A stretch of 5,580 nucleotides of DNA from an uncultured Bacteroidota bacterium (GCA_903888395.1 CAISTO010000054.1:1-5580); one strand, 5' to 3'. Positions 1 to 5,580 are shown, counted from the stretch's first letter. The notes: generated from the sequence alone by a model not told the origin. Numbers and translations: made by a program.

Positions 1-102
1 AAATATTTATTTTTAATATTTAAGTAAATAATTAAAACGAATTAACACTATTTACAATGTATTCTATTTGTTTTTACAATAGGCATTGGATAATGTAGTA
101 AG

Positions 103-144
103 TTGGGAATATCTTTTTCACTAAAAAACTTTTGGGAATTATCT
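103..144. repeat. Two direct copies of TTGGGAAT(T)ATCT
   Basis: TTGGGAATATCT at 103-114 recurs as TTGGGAATTATCT at 132-144 with a single inserted T, start to start 29 nt. The GGG core makes a chance match less likely than for the surrounding A/T runs. The spacing is close to three helical turns, which would suit two binding sites for one protein on the same face of DNA; that role is inference. Confidence 0.45.
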
Positions 145-160
145 CAATCCTTAACTATAA

Positions 161-191
161 TACAAAAAATATGATATATATGTTTTTTACA
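161..191 (-). terminator. Weak terminator-like inverted repeat after the last gene
   Basis: About 16 nt beyond the last stop, read on the minus strand, a run of six A (188-183) can pair with a run of six T (169-164) around an AT-rich centre, with wobble extension at the base and one or two mismatches inside. The 3' arm doubles as a U-run in the transcript. There is almost no G:C pairing, so the stem is weak. It could be a leaky or bidirectional terminator, or simply chance in AT-rich DNA. Confidence 0.22.
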
Positions 192-206
192 ATAAGAGGT
201 TTTATT

Positions 207-761
207 TTAATTTTTAACATAGTACCAACAAGGTCCATTCACTTTAATATTTGATACACCAAAAAAATCATTTACTGCCATGGCAACTTCATTTGTATTG
301 TAGTAATCATGACCTCCTATAATACTATTTGATTTTAATTTTGGTAACCAATGTTTAATATCATTATAAACATTATCATAATCATGTGCGGCATCAATGA
401 AAATAAAGTCAAAATATGAATCGTCAAAATCTTTTGAGATATTAATAGATTCTCCCTTTATTGGGGTAATCATATCTTTAACTTTATTAGTATTTGATAA
501 AAATGTTTGGTACGCACCACCATTTTCAAAAACTGAATGATTAGTAATTTCCGAATATGGTTCCCATATATCAACACAATAACAATCAATATTTTTATTT
601 TGTATTTTAGATTCCACCGCAAAATATGAAATACTTCGACCTAACCAACTTCCAACCTCAATCATTTTAGAATTTTCAGGTAATTGACTAATTACAAATT
701 GATAAAATTCTTCATAGTTAAACCAATTCTCACCTGGTAATGTTTTATAATAATGTTCCAT
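207..761 (-). CDS. Class I SAM-dependent methyltransferase, Methyltransf_24 type
   Basis: The last gene of the run encodes 184 residues with a complete small methyltransferase fold. A short helical lead (NYEEFYQFVISQLP) precedes motif I, SKMIEVGSWLGRSISYFAVE (31-50). CVDIW (62-66) ends strand 2. FDFIFIDAAHDYDNVYNDI (117-135) followed by WLPKLKSNSIIGGHDYYN (138-155) is the characteristic IDxxHxY...D...W.P.L..GG.I.GHD pattern of Methyltransf_24 proteins, including glycan and antibiotic O-methyltransferases. D123, H126 and H151-D152 are probable metal or catalytic residues. AVNDFF (162-167) and the C-terminal WYYVKN also fit the family. The ATG at 761 follows AAAATAAAAA on the coding strand and lacks a Shine-Dalgarno. 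As the second methyltransferase in a row after the transferases, it may cap or decorate the finished glycan; this is inferred from position only. Confidence 0.87.
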   Translation of the reverse strand: MEHYYKTLPGENWFNYEEFYQFVISQLPENSKMIEVGSWLGRSISYFAVESKIQNKNIDCYCVDIWEPYSEITNHSVFENGGAYQTFLSNTNKVKDMITPIKGESINISKDFDDSYFDFIFIDAAHDYDNVYNDIKHWLPKLKSNSIIGGHDYYNTNEVAMAVNDFFGVSNIKVNGPCWYYVKN

Positions 762-769
762 TTTTTATT

Positions 770-1342
770 TTAATTTAATTTTATTGCTAAGTCGCACCAT
801 CCGTTTGTACCAGTATTCTTTATGATATTATAGTTTTTTAATTTTAATAAATCATAAACTTTAATGTCTTTTATGTGTAAATTCTCAAAATAAAGTTTTT
901 TAATATTAAAACTATCAAAATCAATTGATTTTATGATTTCATCATCATGCCCTTCAGCATCTATAAATAAAATATCAATATCCTTTAAATTGTATTTTTT
1001 AAATAAATCATTAATATTTAATGTTGTTATTTTTATGGATGATATTCTATCTTTAGATAAGTGAGTATGTCTTTCATAAATATGTTTTGGGTCCAATGAA
1101 GCAACTTCATATCCTGGACCGTCGTCTAAATGATAATAAAAATCAATTTCATTGTCACTATTAATGTCGATTACAACATTTTCAATAAATAGGTTATTAA
1201 CCCACTCATAAAATTTTTTTAAATTTTCGTTATGAAATAACATTGGCTCAACTAACACTAATATATTTGGTTGATTTTCACCAATAAGATGACTTAAATC
1301 GTCATTTCCTTTATTTGCACCTATTTGTACAATATTAATCAT
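770..1342 (-). CDS. FkbM-family SAM-dependent methyltransferase (short)
   Basis: A 190-residue methyltransferase of FkbM type. Motif I, NIVQIGANKGND, starts at residue 3, so there is no N-terminal extension; many FkbM proteins are 230-300 residues, making this near the minimal domain. VLVEPM (29-34) ends strand 2, with E32 expected to hold the SAM ribose. Then come ITTLNINDLFKKY (105-117), the FkbM-typical T-L-[DN]-x-x-[DN]-L segment, and DILFIDAEGHDDEII (123-137), the hallmark IDxEGxE/D motif, followed by KKLYFENLH. FkbM enzymes are O-methyltransferases of macrolides, glycans and lipids. Here, beside sugar transferases, a sugar or glycan O-methylation is the likeliest role. The start overlaps the preceding stop (TAATG); no Shine-Dalgarno is visible. 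The stop lies 8 nt before the next gene. Family assignment is firm, the substrate unknown. Confidence 0.88.
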   Translation of the reverse strand: MINIVQIGANKGNDDLSHLIGENQPNILVLVEPMLFHNENLKKFYEWVNNLFIENVVIDINSDNEIDFYYHLDDGPGYEVASLDPKHIYERHTHLSKDRISSIKITTLNINDLFKKYNLKDIDILFIDAEGHDDEIIKSIDFDSFNIKKLYFENLHIKDIKVYDLLKLKNYNIIKNTGTNGWCDLAIKLN

Positions 1343-2166
1343 TATAAAATATTTTGTATTATGTTTTTAGTTGTTAAATTTTTTTTAGTATATTCTAAAA
1401 TAAAATTATTCTGTTCAATATTTTTTTCTTTATACGATGAAAACTTAATAATTTCTTTTTTAGGTAAATTAACCATTGTATTTAAAGGACAATTATCCAA
1501 ATCTTCAAATAAAGGAATACATCCATTCATCATTATTTCGTAATGTCTAAGACAATCCCATCCTGCCTTCTTTTTGGTATTTGCATACCAAGAATTAGAA
1601 TATTCCATATAATAATCATACTCATTGTTAAATGAGTAATTTTTATTTGAATTTGGGACAATGTCTGAAATTAATTTTGTTTTTTCTCCAACTTTATCAA
1701 TAATCAATTCACTAGGTACTCCAAAATTAATCGGATAAACACCATCAATTTTATTATTATATTCTCTTTTAAAATATAATCCACTCCCTACATAATTATA
1801 ATTTATTCTATCCATTTCATCTTCCCCGTCTATTATTATAATATCTTCCCTACCATATGATTTTGAAACTATTTCAAAATAATCACTACATCTCCATATT
1901 GAGCCATATATGATTTTATCAAAAAATTTATTTTGTATTAATTCGGTAATTCCATATGGCATTTGTAAAAATGAAGATGAATTTATTTTTCCATACATTG
2001 TAAATCCATTACCATATAAACTATTTTTATCAACTAAATCATCATACATGTACCAAAGTCGATTACTTTCATACATTTCAATTCCTTCAGTAGTTTTTCC
2101 ACCATGAAAAACCATATCAGACATATAATCAGGTCCTGATGCGTTAGTTACAAATAATATTTTCAT
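1342..2166 (-). CDS. Probable GT-B / exostosin-like or CgeB-like glycosyltransferase
   Basis: A 274-residue protein if started at the ATG at 2166 (MKILFVTNASG). A longer frame using TTG at 2190 adds eight residues (MINYYLRK), but TTG is a weak start and MKILFVTN is a typical first strand, so ATG is preferred. Seen in order: the N-terminal strand, IIIIDGEDEMDR (109-120), LYFKRE (130-135), YPINFGVP (144-151), SDIVP (167-171), and the strongest motif, KKAGWDCLRHYEIMMNGCIP (199-218), followed by LFEDLDNCP. A conserved R-H-x-E-I...NGCIP near the C-terminus is what CgeB-like GT-B and exostosin-like proteins use to bind the nucleotide-sugar. The tail is lysine/asparagine-rich. It overlaps the upstream gene by 23 nt and shares one base (TAATG at 1340-1344) with the FkbM gene, so coupling is likely. 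The transferase call is good; the exact family is uncertain. Confidence 0.68.
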   Translation of the reverse strand: MKILFVTNASGPDYMSDMVFHGGKTTEGIEMYESNRLWYMYDDLVDKNSLYGNGFTMYGKINSSSFLQMPYGITELIQNKFFDKIIYGSIWRCSDYFEIVSKSYGREDIIIIDGEDEMDRINYNYVGSGLYFKREYNNKIDGVYPINFGVPSELIIDKVGEKTKLISDIVPNSNKNYSFNNEYDYYMEYSNSWYANTKKKAGWDCLRHYEIMMNGCIPLFEDLDNCPLNTMVNLPKKEIIKFSSYKEKNIEQNNFILEYTKKNLTTKNIIQNIL

Positions 2167-2887
2167 TTTTCTCAAGTAATAATTTATCAATTGACGGTAA
2201 GTCTTGGTAAATGTTAACGTATTTATTGGGTTGGTGGTGTATTAACAAATTCTCAAAGTCACAAATTGGAATTAATTTTTTAATTCCAATTTGACTACCC
2301 GGCCAAGATTCTGAAAAATAATAATTAGAAACTTTATCTTCTAATGTGTGACCAATTTGTATTTTATTTAATATATTTTCTAATTGTATTGTTTTAAGAA
2401 ACCAACATCCTTGATGACAATTTTCACCTCTGAACATTTGTTCTTCAGTAATTTCAATAATACCCGTCTTATTTAAAAAAGAAATTTTATTTTCATTATA
2501 CCCACAATCTATTAAAAATTTTTTATCATTTTTAATTTCATATCTTAAAAATCCAATTGTTTCAAATTGATTATTTAATTTTGATTCGTATTTAAAAAAA
2601 GTGTCAAAATTATTTTCAGTAAAAAATAAATCATTTTCAGTTAAAAGTATATATGAATATATGGTTATATCTATCGATTTAATATAATCATATAATGATA
2701 ATGAAAAATCATGTCCTGAGTAATTTTTTACATGAAAATTTTCACACCCATCAAAAGATATTTCATTAGATGAAAAAACTTTAATTTCAAAATTGTATTT
2801 TTCAATAGAAAGTAGTTTATTTATTAAATTTTGACAAAAGTTTAATTGTGATGTTCCGTAATTAGAAATTAAAACTAAAATTTTCAT
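2144..2887 (-). CDS. Probable GT-A-like glycosyltransferase with END motif
   Basis: A 247-residue protein without an obvious textbook family name. It begins with a Rossmann-like strand, MKILVLISNYG, followed by a helix, as many small transferases do. At 78-90 the stretch YSYILLTENDLFF is a hydrophobic strand ending in E84-N85-D86, placed where GT-A enzymes carry their DxD/ExD metal site. Later elements are IGFLRYE (111-117), ENCHQGCWFL (155-164), EDKVSNYYFSESWPGSQIG (183-201), and a closing LLIHHQPNKYV (214-224) whose paired histidines could be the C-terminal metal ligand. No transmembrane segment or signal peptide is seen. It shares ATGA with the upstream methyltransferase gene, and its 3' end overlaps the next gene by 23 nt. 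A GT-A fold is inferred from motif order and context, not recognised outright; a non-catalytic or different nucleotide-sugar-binding role remains possible. Confidence 0.65.
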   Translation of the reverse strand: MKILVLISNYGTSQLNFCQNLINKLLSIEKYNFEIKVFSSNEISFDGCENFHVKNYSGHDFSLSLYDYIKSIDITIYSYILLTENDLFFTENNFDTFFKYESKLNNQFETIGFLRYEIKNDKKFLIDCGYNENKISFLNKTGIIEITEEQMFRGENCHQGCWFLKTIQLENILNKIQIGHTLEDKVSNYYFSESWPGSQIGIKKLIPICDFENLLIHHQPNKYVNIYQDLPSIDKLLLEKNENIICN

Positions 2888-3480
2888 AATCCTAATACAT
2901 CAACACTACCTGAAAAATCAATTATTCCTGTACCTGACCCATGACCAAATTTTGTAACATTATATTTAACTTGAGTTAAATTATTCCACCATGAATTCAT
3001 TTTTGGAAACCATTCAATGTCATCGCATACTACTATACCTTGGTAATTAATACTTTCTAATAAATCACTAAATTTTTTTTCTTGAATTCCATCGTGAGGG
3101 TCTAAATCTAAAAAAATTAATTTTGATGATTTTATTATTTCAATATCCTCATCAAAAACATTCATTTGTTTAAATTCGCAATTTGGAATTAAATTTTCAA
3201 ATGGAATCATTTGTTCGGGTTTTGGTAATAAATCATAAGTTATTACTTTATTTTTATTATTTTTACTTAGAACTAAAGCACTTAATCCATCCCGAGTACC
3301 TAAATCTAAAATTGTTTCATTTTCAAACAAATCTGATAAATAAGATAATAATTTATAATGTTCACCATTTTCAATACCGGTGTTCATTTCATTAATTTTA
3401 TGTTTTTCATATTTTTCAGGAAAAAAATCTTTAACATAGGATAAATTAATATCCTTAACATTTTCTAACTCAATTTTCAT
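2884..3480 (-). CDS. Class I SAM-dependent methyltransferase
   Basis: A 198-residue Rossmann-type methyltransferase. Motif I is ETILDLGTRDGLSA (55-68), the SAM-binding glycine loop; D83 in VITYDLLP ends strand 2 and should contact the SAM ribose. The strand-4 motif is LIFLDLDPHDG (121-131), and strand 5 is VVCDDIEWFPKMNSWW (151-165). The tail KFGHGSGTGIIDF (177-189) is glycine-rich. The DLDPHDG and CDDIEW pair recalls Methyltransf_24/TylF-like O-methyltransferases, where such acidic/His residues bind metal or substrate. The first 50 residues form a helical cap. Placed between transferase genes, it probably methylates a sugar hydroxyl in the growing glycan; that is inference. The start at 3480 is preceded by an A-rich TAAATAAAAA with no Shine-Dalgarno. 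The stop overlaps the next gene by ATGA (2884-2887). The fold is secure, the substrate unknown; no alternative class is favoured. Confidence 0.83.
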   Translation of the reverse strand: MKIELENVKDINLSYVKDFFPEKYEKHKINEMNTGIENGEHYKLLSYLSDLFENETILDLGTRDGLSALVLSKNNKNKVITYDLLPKPEQMIPFENLIPNCEFKQMNVFDEDIEIIKSSKLIFLDLDPHDGIQEKKFSDLLESINYQGIVVCDDIEWFPKMNSWWNNLTQVKYNVTKFGHGSGTGIIDFSGSVDVLGL

Positions 3481-3490
3481 TTTTTATTTA
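3478..3490 (-). promoter_or_regulatory. A-rich translation start region without Shine-Dalgarno (methyltransferase at 2884-3480)
   Basis: The coding strand reads TAAATAAAAAATG across the start. The last gene (start 761) has nearly the same context, AAAATAAAAAATG, and these are the only two genes in the set separated from their upstream neighbour by a true gap. No AGGAGG-like sequence is present within 15 nt. A-rich leaders of this kind support translation in Bacteroidota and some phages, so the site looks functional rather than a missing signal. Confidence 0.4.
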
Positions 3491-4176
3491 TTATATAATT
3501 TATTGTAATCATTAACCATCGTTTCATTTTTATTACCATTACCATATACATCAGGACCCGCATAGTGTATAAAATTAGCATTTAAACGTTCATGATTCTC
3601 ATCTTTATTTCCTAAATGCATTCTATTAAATGAATAATCAAATGATTGGAAAATCACTTTATTTTTATGAACTAAATAATTCATATAGGTTTGGTCACCA
3701 AATTCTAATATACCGGGTAAACTTGGGATTTGTCTAAAACTTTTAAAAATATCTTGTTGTGGTTTTGATACCAAAAAAATACCAGCATTAAAATAGAGTC
3801 TTTTACCATTATCACCAAATGGCCAATCAGGGAAATCCTCAAGTAACGGATTTATGATATAATCTCTATTCATGTCTTTGGTATCATCATTTTCATGGAA
3901 TGCATAAAATTTATTAACATCAGGATATTCTTCAAAAATATTTTTAGCGTTAGGTGTTATTAATACATCAGCATCCATATATAATACTCTTTCATACCTA
4001 TCTAATAGGTCAACAAAAAAGAATTTTTCAAAATAAAAATTAGCGTAATTAATTACATTATGTGTTAAGAGTATAAAATCGGTGTCACATTTTTCGGCGT
4101 ATTTTTTTATAATTGGTATGGTAAATAAATCTTTATAAGAACCAATTCCTAAAGTTAGGATTACATTTTTTTTCAT
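3484..4176 (-). CDS. GT8-like glycosyltransferase with DAD motif
   Basis: A compact 230-residue GT-A enzyme that looks complete. It opens with a beta strand (NVILTLGIGSY) and reaches RYERVLYMDADVLIT at 60-74, where D68-A69-D70 is the DxD site that binds the divalent metal and nucleotide-sugar phosphate. Then come LYFNAGIFLVSKP (127-139), the GT8-type substrate-loop motif; FGDQTYMNYL (159-168), matching the D-Q-x-x-x-N element of GT8 proteins; and NFIHYAG (201-207), matching the C-terminal HxxG metal-ligand motif. GT8 enzymes retain anomeric configuration and usually move galactose, glucose or related sugars from UDP donors; the donor here cannot be named. No membrane segment or signal is seen, so it should act in the cytoplasm. 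The start overlaps the GT9-like gene by ATGA; the stop lies 3 nt before the next start. GT8 assignment is strong from four motifs in correct order. Confidence 0.87.
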   Translation of the reverse strand: MKKNVILTLGIGSYKDLFTIPIIKKYAEKCDTDFILLTHNVINYANFYFEKFFFVDLLDRYERVLYMDADVLITPNAKNIFEEYPDVNKFYAFHENDDTKDMNRDYIINPLLEDFPDWPFGDNGKRLYFNAGIFLVSKPQQDIFKSFRQIPSLPGILEFGDQTYMNYLVHKNKVIFQSFDYSFNRMHLGNKDENHERLNANFIHYAGPDVYGNGNKNETMVNDYNKLYNK

Positions 4177-5171
4177 TTAATATTTGTCTCAATAATTTTA
4201 TTTGTATAATCTGATAATAGTATTGGATTTAAATTTTCACATTCTAAATTACAAGTTAATGAAGAATCTTTTGTTTGTAAAGCTTCACTGAAATACGACC
4301 TACAACTTTTTCTACAATTTAAATGTAAATGTTCAGGGAAATAAGTATTTTCTAACATAAAAAATTCACACTTATTTACTTTGGTTGCTTGGAATAAAAC
4401 AACAGGTTTATTTCTCGCATTAAATACGTGATGTAATCCACCATCACTCATAACACCAATATCCATTTTATCTACTTGTTCAACTAATTCAAATATATTT
4501 TCAGTGTGAGGATAATGAATGTCACCTATTCCGAAATTTTCAAAAGAAAATTCATGAATTAAAATATTTGAATTTAAATTTTTTAATTCTTTAACAAATT
4601 CTTTCCAAGACTCAATACCTTTAGGTCCATTAAATCTTAAACCAATACCATCACATCCAGGATGAGGTATTGGTCTTCCTGCTAATTTTGTTGACGGTAC
4701 AATACCAACATTTATTATATCTGAATTTTTTTCATATTTATTTTCATAATAAAAATCTTCTCTAAAATCATATTTTTCATCAAATAATAAATGTTCTAAT
4801 TTTAATTGTAATAAAAAATTAACAGTTATTAGATTTGCAGTTTTATGATTAACTAAGAAATCATGGTTCTTACCCCAAAATTCAAACACTTTTGGGTGCC
4901 ATTCAGGATAAACTATTTTTATTTCAGGACTTTGTACATCTGAAAAAGCGTAAGATTTAAAATCTATATATAATTCACCACTACTTGGTAGTCTAACTAA
5001 TTTTACATTTGGGTCATTTTTAAAAACATCTAATAAAAATCCAAATGTAATTACTTCAATTTCCGAATTTGGATATACTTTTTTTAAAACTTTAGGTATA
5101 AATGTTGCGTTTACAGAGTCACCTATGTTATTTGGAAAATGCCATTTTGGAAAAAATAATTTAAGTTTCAT
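4173..5171 (-). CDS. GT9 (heptosyltransferase)-like glycosyltransferase
   Basis: A 332-residue protein with a GT-B layout. The N-terminal domain opens with NNIGDSVNATFIPKVLKK (residues 14-31), matching the GD...TP.L loop of heptosyltransferases, and continues with a beta-rich stretch ending in NDPNVK. The C-terminal domain has NVGIVPSTK (154-162), GPKGIESWKEFVKEL (182-196), an FELVEQVDKMDIGV helix/strand, and SDGGLHHVFNARNKPVVLF (242-260). The last corresponds to the GT9 donor-site motif SDSGxxHxAxAxGKPVV. GT9 enzymes are inverting, cytoplasmic transferases, classically of heptose in lipopolysaccharide core; the sugar used here is unknown. Odd: the tail carries Cys268, Cys286, Cys290, Cys307 and Cys311, including two CxxxC pairs, which could bind metal. 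Length is normal for the family. ATG at 5171 overlaps the upstream stop (ATGA) and has no clear Shine-Dalgarno. Its own stop overlaps the next gene by ATGA (4173-4176). Confidence 0.82.
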   Translation of the reverse strand: MKLKLFFPKWHFPNNIGDSVNATFIPKVLKKVYPNSEIEVITFGFLLDVFKNDPNVKLVRLPSSGELYIDFKSYAFSDVQSPEIKIVYPEWHPKVFEFWGKNHDFLVNHKTANLITVNFLLQLKLEHLLFDEKYDFREDFYYENKYEKNSDIINVGIVPSTKLAGRPIPHPGCDGIGLRFNGPKGIESWKEFVKELKNLNSNILIHEFSFENFGIGDIHYPHTENIFELVEQVDKMDIGVMSDGGLHHVFNARNKPVVLFQATKVNKCEFFMLENTYFPEHLHLNCRKSCRSYFSEALQTKDSSLTCNLECENLNPILLSDYTNKIIETNIK

Positions 5172-5580
5172 AATGGTTTGTAAGGTTTTTTATTTCTAAT
5201 AATTTGAGCATTCATTAATTGGTAATTTACACCCCCACCAGCACTACCTGGTTTATGTTCATTAAATGGACTCTCTGCATTATATACTAATAATAATTTA
5301 GGTATAAATTCATAATGATTATTTCCTGCCATTTCTACCATAGGTAAACTATACGCAACATCAGGTGCAGATTTAAAATACTCTTGATTTTCATCTAAAA
5401 AAGATTCTTCATTAATACTTCTCCATAAATGACATTTCCAAGTCCTTAAGTGAGAAAAAGTAAAAACATCTTGTCTAACTGTCTTATAATTAACTTTAGA
5501 TGAAAATCCAAATTGTCCATTAGAATATATAAAACTTCCATTAGTTAACCATAAATTTTTATTATTATTATATTTTTCAT
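5168..5580 (-). CDS. GT2-like glycosyltransferase, C-terminal part (gene runs off the right edge)
   Basis: This open frame enters from the right edge and ends at a TGA at 5168-5170; 136 whole codons are visible and the N-terminus is outside the window. The fragment reads like the C-terminal half of a GT-A fold, family-2-type transferase. In order it shows NLWLTNGSF, then HLRTWKCHLWRSI, DENQEYFKSAPDVAYSLPM followed by VEMAGN, then LLLVYNAESPFNEHK. The HLR...K...W block, the acidic segment followed by PMxEMAG, and the YNxxxPxNxxK ending are familiar from small GT2-type enzymes in bacterial and viral glycan clusters. The expected DxD metal site would lie in the missing half. The stop overlaps the next gene's start by ATGA (5168-5171), so the two are probably translationally coupled. 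Donor and acceptor cannot be told. The GT2 class is fairly secure; the exact role is not. Confidence 0.8.
   Translation of the reverse strand, partial: EKYNNNKNLWLTNGSFIYSNGQFGFSSKVNYKTVRQDVFTFSHLRTWKCHLWRSINEESFLDENQEYFKSAPDVAYSLPMVEMAGNNHYEFIPKLLLVYNAESPFNEHKPGSAGGGVNYQLMNAQIIRNKKPYKPL

Larger units (their letters stand above)
51..194. repeat. Three copies of TTTACAAT, two within longer TGTTTTT(T)ACAATA repeats
   Basis: TTTACAAT occurs at 51-58, 73-80 and 186-193. The second and third lie in a longer match, TGTTTTTACAATA at 69-81 and TGTTTTTTACAATA at 181-194, differing by one T. On the minus strand this reads ATTGTAAA. The copies bracket the TTGGGAAT repeats. They may be regulatory sites or parts of promoters for a gene to the left, but the composition is AT-rich and chance cannot be excluded. 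Confidence 0.35.
1..206. other. Noncoding AT-rich region after the last gene
   Basis: No frame on either strand stays open across this stretch; stop codons occur every few codons in all frames examined. It contains two kinds of short direct repeat and one weak inverted repeat, listed separately. No convincing -35/-10 pair could be placed. Because transcription from the operon enters it from 207, it may hold the operon's end and the control region for whatever lies to the left of the window. Confidence 0.6.

Noticed and set aside
4..11. Minus-strand AATAAATA resembling the T4-type late promoter TATAAATA
   Set aside because: One mismatch in a highly AT-rich end region is expected by chance, and no downstream gene is visible to support it.
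77..88. CAAT-AGGC-ATTG small palindrome
   Set aside because: Only a 4-bp stem with a 4-nt loop; too short to call a terminator or operator.
1325..1543. Plus-strand open frame of 72 codons
   Set aside because: It lies antisense to the FkbM start and the exostosin-like gene. Its product is a low-complexity Phe/Leu/Ile-rich string with no motif, as expected for the complement of AT-rich coding DNA.
1910..2107. Plus-strand open frame of 65 codons
   Set aside because: Entirely antisense to a well-supported transferase gene, with no motif or start signal.
2164..2190. TTG start at 2190 for the exostosin-like gene
   Set aside because: The frame is open, but TTG is a poor start. The ATG at 2166 begins a typical first strand (MKILFVTN), has TTGAGAAAA upstream, and gives a more usual overlap.
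3183..3395. Plus-strand open frame of 70 codons
   Set aside because: Entirely antisense to the methyltransferase at 2884-3480, whose SAM motif is encoded opposite it; the Phe/His/Tyr-rich product looks like a shadow.
1..5580. CRISPR array, tRNA, rRNA or insertion sequence
   Set aside because: No regularly spaced repeats of 20 nt or more, no GC-rich cloverleaf-like region, and no transposase motif or terminal inverted repeats were seen.

Overview
The window is a very AT-rich stretch of DNA carrying eight genes, all on the minus strand. They read from the right edge (5580) towards 207. Every gene looks like a glycosyltransferase or a SAM-dependent methyltransferase. There are no rRNA or tRNA genes, no transposase, and no CRISPR-type repeats. 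The genes are packed like a bacterial or phage operon. Three junctions are 4-nt ATGA stop/start overlaps, one is a 1-nt TAATG overlap, one is a 23-nt overlap, and the remaining two gaps are 3 and 8 nt.

In transcription order the genes are: (1) the C-terminal part of a GT2-like (GT-A) glycosyltransferase cut by the right edge; (2) a GT9/heptosyltransferase-like GT-B enzyme; (3) a GT8-like enzyme with a DAD metal motif; (4) a class I methyltransferase; (5) a probable GT-A-like transferase with an END motif; (6) a probable GT-B/exostosin-like or CgeB-like transferase; (7) a short FkbM-type methyltransferase; (8) a Methyltransf_24-type methyltransferase. A 206-nt AT-rich noncoding tail follows, with short direct repeats and at most a weak terminator-like inverted repeat.

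The simplest reading is a cytoplasmic assembly line. Five transferases would add sugars one after another to a glycan, and three methyltransferases would methylate sugars or cap the chain. No membrane segments, signal peptides, flippase, polymerase or nucleotide-sugar synthesis genes are visible here, so lipid carrier, export and donor supply must lie outside the window or come from the host. The acceptor could be a cell-surface polysaccharide or glycoprotein, or a virion protein; the sequence does not decide.

Organism: extreme AT richness, dense unidirectional packing and small compact enzymes fit a marine-type tailed phage (large myovirus with a glycan island) or the surface-polysaccharide locus of an AT-rich bacterium. 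Shine-Dalgarno sequences are nearly absent and starts are preceded by A/T-rich stretches (AAATAAAAAATG twice). That is the style of Bacteroidota and their phages, but it is only suggestive. No structural phage gene or housekeeping gene is present to settle the host.
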